DNA of 64,000 nt from Onthophagus taurus (taxonomy: Eukaryota; Arthropoda; Insecta; Coleoptera; Scarabaeidae), in contig NC_091971.1 of assembly GCF_036711975.1 (NCBI RefSeq), positions 441,501 to 505,500 of the forward strand, in the 5' to 3' direction. Position 1 is the first letter of the stretch; each line of letters opens with the position of its first letter. Position numbers and translations under genes: made by a program. The notes beneath the pieces are model-generated. The model was not told the DNA's origin, did no database searches, and saw only the letters and a program-made list of their open reading frames with translations. This document shows positions 22,559-34,087 of the stretch, piece after piece.

Positions 22559-24136
22559 ATGTCCACCTACACTGATCCTGAAAAAATAGTTAATGCTTTT
22601 GCAGATCAATTCTCTGGAGTATATTCTGGTGTCTCTGCTTATAACATGGTTGATGTACACTCTACGTATCCTCCAGTATTTGTTGCCGATGTCACCGAAG
22701 AAGAGGTTCTTCATTTCCTAAAAAGGTTGCCTAATAAATTTACTGCTGGTGATGATGATCTTCCTGCATTTTTCATTCGTGATTGCTGTGCAGTTTTTGC
22801 AGTTCCGCTTCATTTAATAATTAACCTATCCTTAAGCACTTGCTCGTTTCCTAAACTTTGGAAGCGCTCACGCATTGTTCCTGTATTCAAGCATGGCGAA
22901 CGTACCAACATTACTGATTATCGACCAATATCGTTATTGTCCAATTTCGCTAAGGTATTTGAACGGATTATTTACAAGATGATTTATCCACAGGTTCAGT
23001 CATTTGTGTCACCATATCAGCATGGGTTTATCAAGCGTCGTTCGACCATTACCAACCTCGCGGTGGTTACTGAGGTAATTTGTGAATCTTTGGATAGGGG
23101 CGGTCAGGTAGATGTGGTATACACTGATTTTTCTAAAGCATTCGACATGATTCATCATGACGTCCTCTTGTATAAACTTAGTGCTTTTGGCTTATCTCCT
23201 AAGTTTATGAAACTATTTGCCTCTTACCTATCGGGTCGTATAAATTATGTGTACTACAACGGTTATGCGTCTATGGAGTTTACGGCTAGGTCTGGTGTTC
23301 CTCAGGGCTCAAATCTACTATTTGTTATCTTCTTGAATGACCTTCTAGACAAATTTTCATCAAGCGTACTAGCTTATGCGGATGATCTGAAACTATTCCG
23401 ACCTATTTTTGCGGACCGTGATGTTGTCAGTCTTCAGTCAGATTTGGACGTCTTGGTGGAATGGTGTAACCGTTATCAGCTAAAGATTAATGCCAATAAG
23501 TGCGGTGCGGTTAGTTTTACACGCAAGCTGTCTCCTCTTCCATCTTCTTATTATATAGAAGGTGTTCTTCTTGAGAAACTATCTACAATCAAGGATCTGG
23601 GAGTAACTTTTGACCGCAAATTGTCTTTTGTACCTCACATCGAAAATATTGCATCTTCTGCAGCGAGGATGCTTGGTTTCGTTTTGCGCACCTCGCGTGC
23701 TTTTTCTGATATCGGTGTGTACAAGACCCTATTTTCGACCTTTGTATTGTCCAAATTGGAATATGGCTCTGTAATTTGGTCGCCACATTATGTGTGTCAT
23801 AGACTTATATTGGAGAGAATTCAGAGGAGATTTCTCAAATATTTGTCTCTACGCCTGGACGGATCATACCCGGATCGTGGAATGGATTACGCATCCCTGC
23901 TGCGGCGTCACAATTTTTCTGCACTAGACGTAAGAAGAAATGACCAGTGCATCAAGTTTTTGCAGAAGTTAGTGCAAGGTGAATTGGATTGTGGTTGGTT
24001 GTTGTCGCGGATCATTTTCGCGGTGCCTACGCGTGCAACACGTAATACAAATCAGTTTTATTTGAGGAATTGCAGATCCAATGTTTTAGCCAACTCCCCG
24101 GTGCAGAGGATGTGTAAACTAACTAACAATCAATAA
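22559..24136 (+). pseudogene. Jockey-like reverse transcriptase ORF2 (open but internally deleted)
   Basis: 525 codons without a stop. Motifs in order: DYRPISLLSNFAKVFER, VYTDFSKAFD (first catalytic Asp present), SGVPQGSN, AYADDLKLF (catalytic YADD), then KDLGVTFDRKLSF and the C-terminal region after the palm. Directly after GVPQGSN the three residues LGP found in the relative at 34223-35539 are missing, an in-frame 9-bp loss in a core motif. The endonuclease domain is absent, so this is a dead-on-arrival copy despite its open frame. Confidence 0.85.
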
Positions 24137-24268
24137 TAGTGTAAGAGTGTTTATGTAAATTATATTTGTTTTATGGCATGTGTTATTTCTTATTTTCTTT
24201 TTCTTGTAATATTGTCCTGTAATTGATCTTTGTTGGGCAATAAAGTGAATTATTATTATTATTATTAA
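22559..24268 (+). mobile_element. Jockey-like LINE, 5' truncated
   Basis: Truncated inside ORF2 at or a little before 22559. After the stop at 24134-24136 there is a 3' UTR containing GTTGGGCAATAAAG and a (TTA)n tail at about 24250-24268. The same GGGCAATAAA 3' end appears on the minus strand at 31446-31500. No clear target duplication was found. Confidence 0.85.
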
Positions 24269-25344
24269 ACTGACTAATCTTGTCATCAAAATACATAGTA
24301 TTTAATTATATCAAAATTTATTAATGGACAAAGAGTTATTGCTTAGAGCTACATCATATACCTGCAAGTCATGCAGCATATGCCCCTTTATCCTTAAGAT
24401 CAAATCAAGCAATATGAAAAAGAGGATAAGATTAACAGCTTAAGTAAAGGCTAATCTGTGAAGATGATGAGAGTTAACAAGCAGAAGTCTTGTACTGAGG
24501 GAGTGCTAGGGTCCAGTCCAAGGAACCACTCATATTTGTAGTAAAATATAGTGAAGAATCATTTTTTTGTTCAAAAATATATCTAATTCAAGTTAGGCAA
24601 CCTCTCTTACATATTCAAGTAATTTTAAAAAATAGTGACATATTTACCTATTAATTGAAATGTATTATATCTACAAAATACTGGATATTGTATAATCTTC
24701 ATCATCTAATAACGTTTCTATTAGTTATACGAAATGGATATCTTATTAGATTTATATGAAAGTTATTTTTGTTAATGAAAATTAACTTACTATTTTAATT
24801 GACTTGAATAAACTATCCGTTGATTTTCTTCTTACTTTGATGAAACTTAAAGAGATGCATCTGCAAAAAAAAAAACAAAATTAAAAGTTTCAACACAAAA
24901 CATTTTACTTTTTATACGATACATGTTAAAGATTCTTCGATTAAAACGAACACAAATGAAATTGTTTTATAAAAAGATTTACCGCTTTACTGGCCCATTA
25001 CGCTATATAACCAAGGTGCGTGACATTCTTGGAATGGGACAACAGCGGCAACCGCCGGCAACAGCACCGAACCACCGGAGATTGTCTTTCTCAACTTGCA
25101 ACTTAAATTGCTTTTGTTATTATTGTTATTTTAGAATCTTTTCGTTGATTACGTAATCTTAACTCGTTCCGGTTTTAAGATCAATTACCCTCAGCTGCTG
25201 ATATTAGCTTTTTTTGTTATTTCAATTATAGATTAAAGTATTAGATAAATAATAAATTAATTGTATCGTAATGATTTAATTAAAAAAAAATTATTTATTT
25301 ATATTCTTAAAATAAAACCTAAATTTAATTTCTTGTTTAGGCAA
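24269..25344. other. Intron or intergenic, nothing recognised
   Basis: AT-rich, with a small GC-richer patch at about 24985-25090 (CAACCGCCGGCAACAGCACC). No domain, RNA gene or clear repeat was seen. Confidence 0.4.
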
Positions 25345-25346
25345 TA

Positions 25347-27171
25347 CAGTAAAACCTCGATATAAAGAATTAATACGAGGAAGAGTGTTAATTATAGCTA
25401 AAAGTCCCTGAAGAAAGATTTTGAAGACCCTGAAGACACACGGCTAAACCCGAATGTCTCTTGTTCTAAATCGAGTGTTAGTTCCAGTTTTAGTTCCAGC
25501 ACTAAAGATAACACTACTATCTGTGCAAAAAGTCAAGGCCCCTCACTTTAGAGATCGATATCTTCGCAACCGCTCCATAAAAAAAATTGCAACAAAATTT
25601 GTTGTAATCACTGAACATTTCTACGTAACTTATGTTAATCTGAAAATTTTCGGATCCACGGTTTTCTTGTTACCGCGAGTTAAATGAAAAATGTACCCGA
25701 TTTTTTACGGAATTGGCAACTTTATCAACTTTGCGATTTTTTTTCTCGAAAACTATCGTACGAAAAAATTTTAATTTTGAACAGGTGGTAGTCTGATGTG
25801 TTCTCAATGAGTGGCTTGTTTTATATTTTCGATATTTCATACAGTTTCGCGGAAAATCGCGGTTTAGTAAGACGCCGTTATGTCGAAAACGGTTGGGTGG
25901 ATTTCTTCGCGGATTTGACCAAAATATGTCAAATAATGTTGGTTGTCGGATTCCGTTATCAGTTTTTCAATATTAAGGCTCTCTATTTTTTTAAGAGTGA
26001 TTTAATGGAATTACAAATTAAAAAGAAACAGAAATAAGCTCTGCGGGGTGACGAGGGTTCCGGCCGATCGGAACAGATGGTGCGTTCCAGGCAGGACGTC
26101 GCGCCTTATTTCTTTATGTAGGCAAGATAAAGGCGCGACGTACTGTCTGGGACGCACCATCTGTTCCGATTGGACGGAACCTTCCTCTCCCCGCATAGCT
26201 GATTTCTGTCTCTCTTTAATTTGTAATTCCATTAAATACCTCTTAAAAAATTAGGGAGCCTTATTTTTGAAAAACTGATAACGGAATCCGAAAATCCGCG
26301 TTATTTGACATATTTTGGTAAAAACCGCGTTGAAATTCGCCAGGTCGTTTTCGAAATAACAGCATCCTACTAAACCGCGATTTTCCGCGAAACTATATGG
26401 AATATCTTCTAACTATATGGAATAATCTATATATTTGGAGAAAAATGGCAAAGTAGACAAAGTTGCTGGCAAAAATCGGGTACTTTTTTCACTTAACTCG
26501 CGATAAAAGTAAAACCGCGGACCCGAAAATTTCCAAATTAACATGTGATACGCAGAAATGTTCACTGATTACAATAAACTTTACAGCAATTTTTTCCATC
26601 GAGCGGTTACGAAGATATTGATCTCTAAAGTGAGGGGCTTTGACTTTTTGCACGGATAGTAGACATACAACTAGAAAGATTGGGGTTAGTTTCTTAGGTT
26701 TCTTCAGACGTACAGCTAAAGCCGAAACTTTTTAGTTCTAGGTCTAGTGTTAGTTCTAGTTTTAGTTCTATCACTAATACTATGACCAGACCTGTAACTA
26801 GATACATTCGAGGTTAGTCGTCTTAAGAGACGTGAGGCTAAAGCCGAATGTTTCTAGTTCTAGGTTTTAGTTTTTATTCCAGTACTAACTATGACCAGAC
26901 ATATGAACAGATGAAACCAAAACTAGACTAACACTAGATTTAGAACTAGAAACATTCGGGTTTAGCTGCACGTCTCTTAAGACGGCTGAAAACTAATATT
27001 CTTGTTTTAGTTCAATAAAAATATACAACAATCTAGCGTTGAATAACAATAATTAAAACTAAAACTACCATCCTTTATTTATACATCGTATAGACAACTT
27101 TGAGAATATTTAAAACTATTTTGTCCGCTATATCAGAATTAAATAAAGTTCGTTATATCGGGATTTTACTG
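25347..27171. mobile_element. Tigger/pogo-like non-autonomous element with nested foldback
   Basis: The left end CAGTAAAACCTCGATATAA at 25347 is preceded by TA (25345-25346). The right end is its inverted copy, TATATCGGGATTTTACTG, ending at 27171 and followed by CA, a likely decayed TA duplication. Terminal repeats starting CAGTA..CCTCGAT with TA targets are typical of pogo/Tigger elements. The body is the degenerate hexamer track (TTCTAG, GGTCTA, GTGTTA) in both orientations plus GTCTCTTAAGACGG motifs; it encodes nothing. A palindrome at 25514-26662 interrupts it. Without that insert the element would be about 680 bp. Confidence 0.75.
25514..26662. repeat. Foldback palindrome, arms about 550 bp
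   Basis: Starts CTACTATCTGTGCAAAAAGT and ends with the near inverted copy CTTTTTGCACGGATAGTAG. Matching segments continue inward on both sides: CCCCTCACTTTAGAG with CTCTAAAGTGAGGGG, and GGAACAGATGGTGCG with CGCACCATCTGTTCC. They reach a short loop at about 26100-26130 flanked by GGACGTCGCGCC and GGCGCGACGT. No protein is encoded; mirrored short frames on the two strands are consequences of the symmetry. Only a 3-bp direct repeat (ACA) flanks it, so the transposon class is open. Confidence 0.85.
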
Positions 27172-30100
27172 CATCCTGATTCATCTCCTCCTCCTGATTT
27201 GTATGACTACATAGTCGGCCGTGGGAAACTGGTAGTAATTTTCAAAGATAATCGTAGGGGGCGCTGATACACTCACATAGTATAGTAATAGAGACTCAGC
27301 TTGGTTTCGAACGGGAGTAGGCCACGAGTGTGGCGAGTGCGGAAATTGGCACAGCGGCAGCGTCAGCTTCACTTTCCGCCAGTAACGGTGTCGGCCCGCG
27401 CGCGCCATGACGCACTTGGTACCGCTAGGAACGGCGGACGAAGCTGCTTCTCCCCACGACTATAACTAAATAAGTCTTGTATCCCCCTCCTTTTCCTAAC
27501 TGCTTGATCACGTAAAGTGTGTTAGCAGTGTCTCCCCACCACTTCTTATTACTGATTCTGACACCAAGCCGTCTCATCTTCATGGTTCTTCCCAAAACAA
27601 TAATCATATCATCAATTATAAGATTATTCAGTTTAGGATAAAAATAAAAGAAATTTCTTTTTGTGCCTATTACATATATGACAAGACTTTAAGTCTTGTA
27701 CTCGTGGGAGGTAATGACATGAAGGAACAATGCCCACCAAGAGTATTTTACCAGGACCGCGTCGTCCCGATCTCCGAACGATTTACAAACAATAGCTGAG
27801 ACTGCTGACAAATTATCAATGGCAACGTTATGGATAACGGTCTGAAATGTTAAGCGCAACGCAAACTGGCGGTTTTTTGAAATTTAAATACGCCTCCATA
27901 CCGTTAGCTACGATCTAGTTAGCCTGATATAGATATTTCATAGGGGCCAACATTTACTTCTTCTTCAAAAACATATAAAGTAAATTTAAGTGAATACTAA
28001 ATTGGATTCTGATAGAATGCAAATTTTCTCGTCGTCAAAAAAAAATCACTTTGATAATAATCTCGATGTAACGGGTCCAGGAAGAGAGGAATTCTGTGAC
28101 GGGACGATACCATCTCCGTGCTGGGTCGGTTTTAGAAGAGACGTGCGCCCACGTCCGAATGAACAGTTACGTTTTTAAATCGGTTTGAGTCTCTCGCAAT
28201 TGTCATTCACCCTGCGACGACGACGATGCTGGCTTCTAGGTCATAACCTTTCACAGATCGACCTCAAAAGAGACATCCCACGCCTGGTGATTGAACCACA
28301 ACATATCCTTTATTTATAATAAATTAAAATCACTTTTTTTAGTGGAACTTGTCTCATCTATAATAATACGACGGGGAAAGCTTCACACACACAGAGCTAA
28401 GGTTACTGACCGTCCCTGAATAAAATGTTGAACTAGCGCCGGCAGTGCGTATACACTATACGAGTCGTTTCTTGTCGAAGAACAGAAAGTTAAAAGAATC
28501 CTAACTTAATTTTATTTGAATTTATAGTAATATATTAATTTGACGTTTTAAATTAAAGTCGATGACGTCGAAGTGCAACCACACCATTCAAAGATCGTTT
28601 TAGCAAGGAGAAAGTAGACGTTGTTTCGAGAATTTCTTCGTCGTGGTCACGGGACCGTCGTCGATTAACTACTTACGTGCCGAGCACTTTAGTACACCGA
28701 TCCTTCGATACTTTTTCCTTATTCTCTTCGAGGCAATGTCCCGCGCAACTCGCAACATTGCGAAAGCTCGGAATTTTCGGTTATGCAAGGACCCTGACTC
28801 GAAAATCTAGAATTTCGTTGTTACGTCTTTCGATTTAAAAGTAAATAAACTCGTAATAACATAATTCTTCTTCATCAATTATTTGCCATCAAAGTGTTGA
28901 AATCGAATTTTTTTTAAATAAATCTTAAAATAAAAAAAATAATATTATTGTAGTTTCTGGTGTTGAGAGCGCGCTCTGTAGATAGACGGAGTCTTTGTTG
29001 AGGAAACCGGAAGAGCCAGTGTCTCTTCGATTGGGCGGCTGTAAAAGGGGGGGTATGACGGCGGGCGGCGGTGAGGCCGAGGGGGGCAATGTAGACCACT
29101 GACCTACTTTGCCAGCGACGCATACTTACGAAGAATATCTTCGGTACCACCTTGAAGATGGTACATACAAGACACGAAGAAGTAATTTTCAAAGAGGTCG
29201 AAGAATTTTTAACACCACCACATTATTCATTAATTTAATCAAAATATAACTTACATGCTTTTTGGAATCCTAATCTTCTAGGTCATATCCAAAGGCACAA
29301 ACACTTCCCATTGAAATCACCACTGAGGTTGAAGACGAAGATGCAGAAAATATCTTTTAGTGTCACTTATCATTTAACACTAATCAAAATAAAATTTGAT
29401 CCTCTTCTTATAACTTTAGTTATATATCTTTAGATAAGTCACTGTTAAGTTCTTCGTCCCCTCTTTTCTTCTTTACACTGTGTCACACAGAAGCCGAACG
29501 AACGGAAAAAAAGTCCCCCCAAAAAAAATTTAAAAAAAGAGTCGAAAACCTCCGTCACTGGAATGGTGCACAACCGGAGACTGAAGACAGCGCACTGGCA
29601 GCCGCGGAGGCCCTACCAAAAGCTGAGGCCTCACCAACACCCCTCCTCAAAGAATAACTGTACCTGTTGTAGACCCATACCGCTGTAACCTACATAACGT
29701 TGGTACGATGGTGGGGGCGCTGGTCTCGGGCTTCAGCTTCTGTTGTCTCTTTCTGCTACCACGGATGAACCACGCTATACCATCGAAGACGTCTTTTGCT
29801 GCATTCGAAATTTGGGGCCATCGAGATGAATCGATTCTTTTAATTCTTTTTTTTTTGGCATGCTATGAAACTGGTACCGTTCGAAATTGTTTAAGATGTC
29901 GATGAAGCCAAAAAATTTATATTAACAACAATAAATGATTCAATTAAAGATAAAGAAAATAATTATCGCGTTAATTTTTTTTTAGGTTATGATTCATATA
30001 CAATAAATCATTAAATAAAAATCTTTTATAATAATTGAGTTCTTACAATTTGAAAAGTAATTAGCTAAATACCTATATACCTGTTGTTATAAACTAATTA

Positions 30101-30264
30101 CGGTTGAATCGACCCTGTGTTAATAATGCGTCTTATTACTTAATGTGGTTAACAGGTAAAGGTAATTAACGAAAAACCACGAATAATAATTTGATGATGT
30201 CTTTACTGCGAACTAAGTACAGTTTTTTTTTACTTCTATTTAAAACGGTAAGTAAAAAGTAAAG
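27172..30264. other. Unassigned region with several GC-rich islands
   Basis: GC-rich patches at about 27200-27440, 28060-28260, 28560-28800, 28950-29190 and 29560-29780, with CGTCGTCG and GGCGGGCGGCGG runs, in otherwise AT-rich DNA. All open frames are short and without domains. Since the zinc-finger gene needs 5' exons to the right of 22312, some patches may be its untranslated exons or promoter; this is inference only. Confidence 0.4.
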
Positions 30265-30490
30265 GCAAAACCCGAAACTTTCTAGTTCTAGTGTTTTCGT
30301 TCAATAAAAATTTACAACAATCTAATGCCGAATAACAATTAAAACTAGAATTAACACTAGACCTAGAACTAGAAAGTTTCTGGTTTAGCCGTGCTTCTTC
30401 AGACATTCAATGAAAAATATACATCAATATACACTAGCATTAGAATTAACATTAGACTTAGAACCGCTGTCTTAAGAGTGTTGTTTAACA
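30265..30490. repeat. Dispersed CTAG-rich/Tigger-like repeat fragment
   Basis: Contains CCCGAAACTTTCTAGTTCTA, GTTCAATAAAAATTTACAAC and the reverse-complement track ACACTAGACCTAGAACTAG, as in the copy at 36687-36963. Terminal repeats are not seen. Confidence 0.65.
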
Positions 30491-31445
30491 GTCTTTCAGA
30501 TGATGTCTTTACTGCGAACTAAGGTAAGTAATTCGATTTTCAATTTGTTTCATTGATTTGACCGATTTTTCGTCTTTATGGTTAATGGTGCGTTGAAGTA
30601 CCTCAACCATCAAATCCTTAAAACATCGAGAACAACTTAAAAAAAAGCTCAATTTTTATTTATAAAATACAGAAAAATAAAGAAACACCCACGGATTTAA
30701 CTCAAGAAGGAAATGGAAGGGAAAAATATATGAACTAAAAGATGAATACATAAACGAGTTCTATAATACGTGATCCAGTTGGTTGTATGTCGCATTGTGT
30801 GCAAATGCAGCGTTATAGTATTGCGCAAGAAAACGGTCACCAACGACAATACAATGAGGATTAATTGGTCCCGAACCGTTAAAGTCTCCAAGACTTGATG
30901 GAAGCAAAAAATTTACACCACTAAAAGGTTTTGTCGCTTTATCTATCGTTGTAGGTTCCATCTTTTCGACATAGCATGTATTTAACAAACTACTTTTTGA
31001 ATTGTTGAAAATTTTTTAAAAAAATTGTGTATAATCGTGGCAAGGTTGTGTATGGGTACAACATACACGTGACGTGCGTGTTCTGTATTCAACAGAAGCA
31101 CTTTCCAAAATTACTTGCCGCTAGCTTCGAACGTCATCTTTTGATTTATTTATCGTTGGCAGCGTTCTCGATATACAAACTTAAAACGAGAAGAATACAT
31201 GTGGGTTTCAATTGCAACATAAAATTTTCTATTAATGCACTATCTTCATGAAGACACAAACTCCGTTTCTAATTTAAACTGCTATTAAAGTTTCATTTAT
31301 AGTATGATTTAAATATATTTATCTTAGTTAACCCGAATATGATATTAAACCGTTTCATAGTTGATACAAGTAACCAAGTTTTGCGAACAATTTTAAACTA
31401 TATCACTCCCATAACTCAAAGTTGAATTGAGATATGATGAAATAA
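30491..31445. other. Unassigned
   Basis: AT-rich. Short frames on both strands show no recognisable domain. Confidence 0.4.
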
Positions 31446-31620
31446 CATATTAAATAATAAACTTTATTGCCCAACAGCGGCTTAGGGCAAAATACAAAAA
31501 ATATACAAATTATTACAAATTGTACATCAATATAATTACAAGTGAAATTAAAATGCATATAATACATACCTAAATAATAATACAATCAAATAAAAGAGGC
31601 AAGAAAAGAGACAGAAAATA
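31446..31620 (-). mobile_element. 3' UTR end of a minus-strand jockey-like LINE
   Basis: Read on the minus strand it ends GTTGGGCAATAAAGTTTATT, the same 3' end as the LINE at 22559-24268. It is separated from the minus-strand ORF at 34088-35620 by a plus-strand LINE, so the simplest reading is that both parts are one element split by that insertion. Confidence 0.7.
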
Positions 31621-34087
31621 CAATGTTTATTCTAGCCTACAACTATCGTTCACGTTCGTGATCATATTGAAAAAATTGTATAGATAACATTTTTATTAAT
31701 TTTGACTCCACATGTGTTGCAGCAGTAGTAAGTGACCAGTTGTCTGATCACAACAGTATCGCGGTGAGGTGCACACTAAATCAGGAGTCACGGTTGAATA
31801 AAATTACTTGTAGGCCTATGACGGAGAGAGGCAAATTTGTCTTTTATGAATCTGTGTCAAATATTGACTGGGACTTTGTTTCCTACAATGACTTGGATAT
31901 TGACAAAAAGTTTCAAATGTTTTTGAGCGCTGTACTGGAGGGCTTTAAAATGGCTTTTCCCGTGAAACAGGTTGGTGAGAAACAGCTGGGGTCCTCTGAT
32001 AACTGGTTTACTCCTGAACTATGTATGCTACGCAATAGGCTAAATGTTCTCAATACAATTTATAAAGTAATGAATACTAACGAAGTAAAAAATATGAGAA
32101 ATATAGTCCATGCTCAATATAATAAAAAAATTAAAGTAGCTAAAATAGAATATAATGATAGACTTATCAAGGAGTCTCAATGTTCAGGGAAAATAATGTG
32201 GCAAATTATTAATCAAAATCGGCCCAACACCCTTAATAAAATTAAAGCCGAATTTGACCCTAACGAAGTTAATGATTTTTTTCTAAATGTACCCGTTGAT
32301 ATAATTAATAACTTAAATAGCTCCCATTTAGAAAATAAATTTACTTATTTTCTTAATAAAATTGACGCAAAACATTGTAGTTTTTCATTTGGGAAAGCAT
32401 CTTTTATTGAGGTACGTGACATTATTGATTCTCTTAAGCCAAAGTCAACTAAAGATATATATGGCCTAAGTGTAAAATTAATTAAACAAGTTAAAAATTT
32501 AATAATTGAACCTCTTACTAAACTTATTAATTTTGCTATATGTGAAGGAGTATTTCCAAATGCTTTGAAAACAGGTTTAATAGTTCCCGTCTTTAAAAAG
32601 GGAAGTCCTGACCAGTTAGAGAATTTTAGGCCAATCTCACTCTTGCCGGTGTTCTCGAAGATATTTGAAAGGGTGCTGAGCAGTAGGATTGCTGATTACT
32701 TTGAGGGTAATTCCTTGTTTGCTGCCACACAATACGGATTTCGTAAGGGTAAATGCACATCTGAGGCAATAGCTGACTTTGTTGAAAGAACTGTTGAATG
32801 CTTTGAACAGGGGCAGTATCTTGTTGGAAGTTTTTGTAATTTGAGTAAAGCTTTCGACTGTGTACAACATGACCTTTTGATTGAAAAATTAAATAAATAT
32901 AATTTTGATAATCTCAGTTTGAAACTAATCAAATCTTATCTTACAGGTAGAACTCAAACTGTTAAATGTGGAAATAGCTTTTCAGAAAAGAAATTAATAA
33001 CCGTGGGTGTCCCACAAGGGTCAATTCTGGGACCGTTATTATTCTTAATTTATATCAATGATCTTGCTCAAAATATAAGTCAGTTGGATGTAATAATGTA
33101 CGCCGATGACACAACCATAATAAACTTTGGAAATAACCATGAAATGACACAGTCGAAGGCGCATACTGCACTAAATAATGCCGAAATGTGATTTACGTCA
33201 AACAAACTGAAACTAAATACTGAAAAGACAACAGTTACTGCTTTTTCAATGCGGTCTACCTTGAATTCTGATTGTGTTAAATTTCTAGGCGTTTATCTGG
33301 ATCCTAAATTAACTTGGGACAAACATATCCAATATGTATTTAATAAACTATCTAGTAGTATATATCTGCTTCGTCTCTTAAGCAATAATGTGTCAAAACA
33401 AGTATTAAAATGTGCGTATTTTTCGCTGTGTCAAAGTATAATGACATATGCACTCCTGGTTTGGGGGGGTGCCTCAAGCTGCGATAGAATATTTCGACTT
33501 CAGAGAAGAGCAATAAGAATTTTAGACAACTTAAAATACAGAGATGATTGTCGTAACTCTTTCATAAAGCAAAAAATTTTAACCTTCCCGGGATTGTACA
33601 TCCTGGAATGTGTGATCTATGTCAGGCAAAACCTTCACAAGTGTGTTACCCACGATAGTGTGCACGGATATGAAACTAGGAATGGAGCACACTTGATACC
33701 TAATTTCTGCAGGCTTACCAGAAGTCAACGCCATTTTAATTTTGTGGCAATAAAATTTTTCAATAAAATTCCTGCAGAAGTTACAAGGCTATCACATAGG
33801 CTTTTTAAACTAAAAATGAAATCTTTTCTTATTCAGAGGGCTTATTATTCGTGCCTCGAGTATTTGGATGATGTTGTAAATGTGGGTGATTTTGAACCTG
33901 TTATTAAAGTTAATTAACGATCAGTTGTTATGCTGTGTTTGTTACGCCGTAGATTGTTTGTTTTATTTCAAGTAGTTTTTAACATGTATTGTTTAATATG
34001 AATTATGACAAGTGTGACATATTATAATGTATTGTATACTGAAATATCGAGCATGAATAAAATTATAATTATAATTAATTATAATAT
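31621..34087 (+). mobile_element. LINE (jockey/CR1-like), 5' truncated, inserted antisense into another LINE
   Basis: Begins within the endonuclease domain near 31621-31641, continues through the reverse transcriptase to the stop at 33915-33917, and ends with a 3' UTR and an AATAAAATTATAATTATAAT tail near 34055-34087. The minus-strand LINE sequence resumes directly beyond the tail. Confidence 0.8.
31641..33917 (+). pseudogene. LINE ORF2: endonuclease end and reverse transcriptase, one nonsense codon
   Basis: Starts with the last endonuclease motif (SDHNSIAV). The reverse transcriptase follows: ENFRPISLLPVFSKIFER, GVPQGSILGPLLF, MYADDTTII (catalytic), FLGVYLDPKLTWDKH and a C-terminal half with an FNKIP motif. 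The frame is open except for TGA at 33189-33191, which by context replaces TGG. Motif A reads CNLSKAFD where active relatives have an Asp (xDxSKAFD), so the first catalytic Asp is Asn here. The copy is therefore inactive on two counts. Confidence 0.85.

Noticed and set aside
25798-26037. Possible membrane-like short protein
   Set aside because: Lies wholly inside one arm of the foldback palindrome and is repeated, degraded, in the other arm.
26011-26254. Opposed frames near the centre of the palindrome
   Set aside because: Mirror images produced by the inverted repeat, with no family resemblance.
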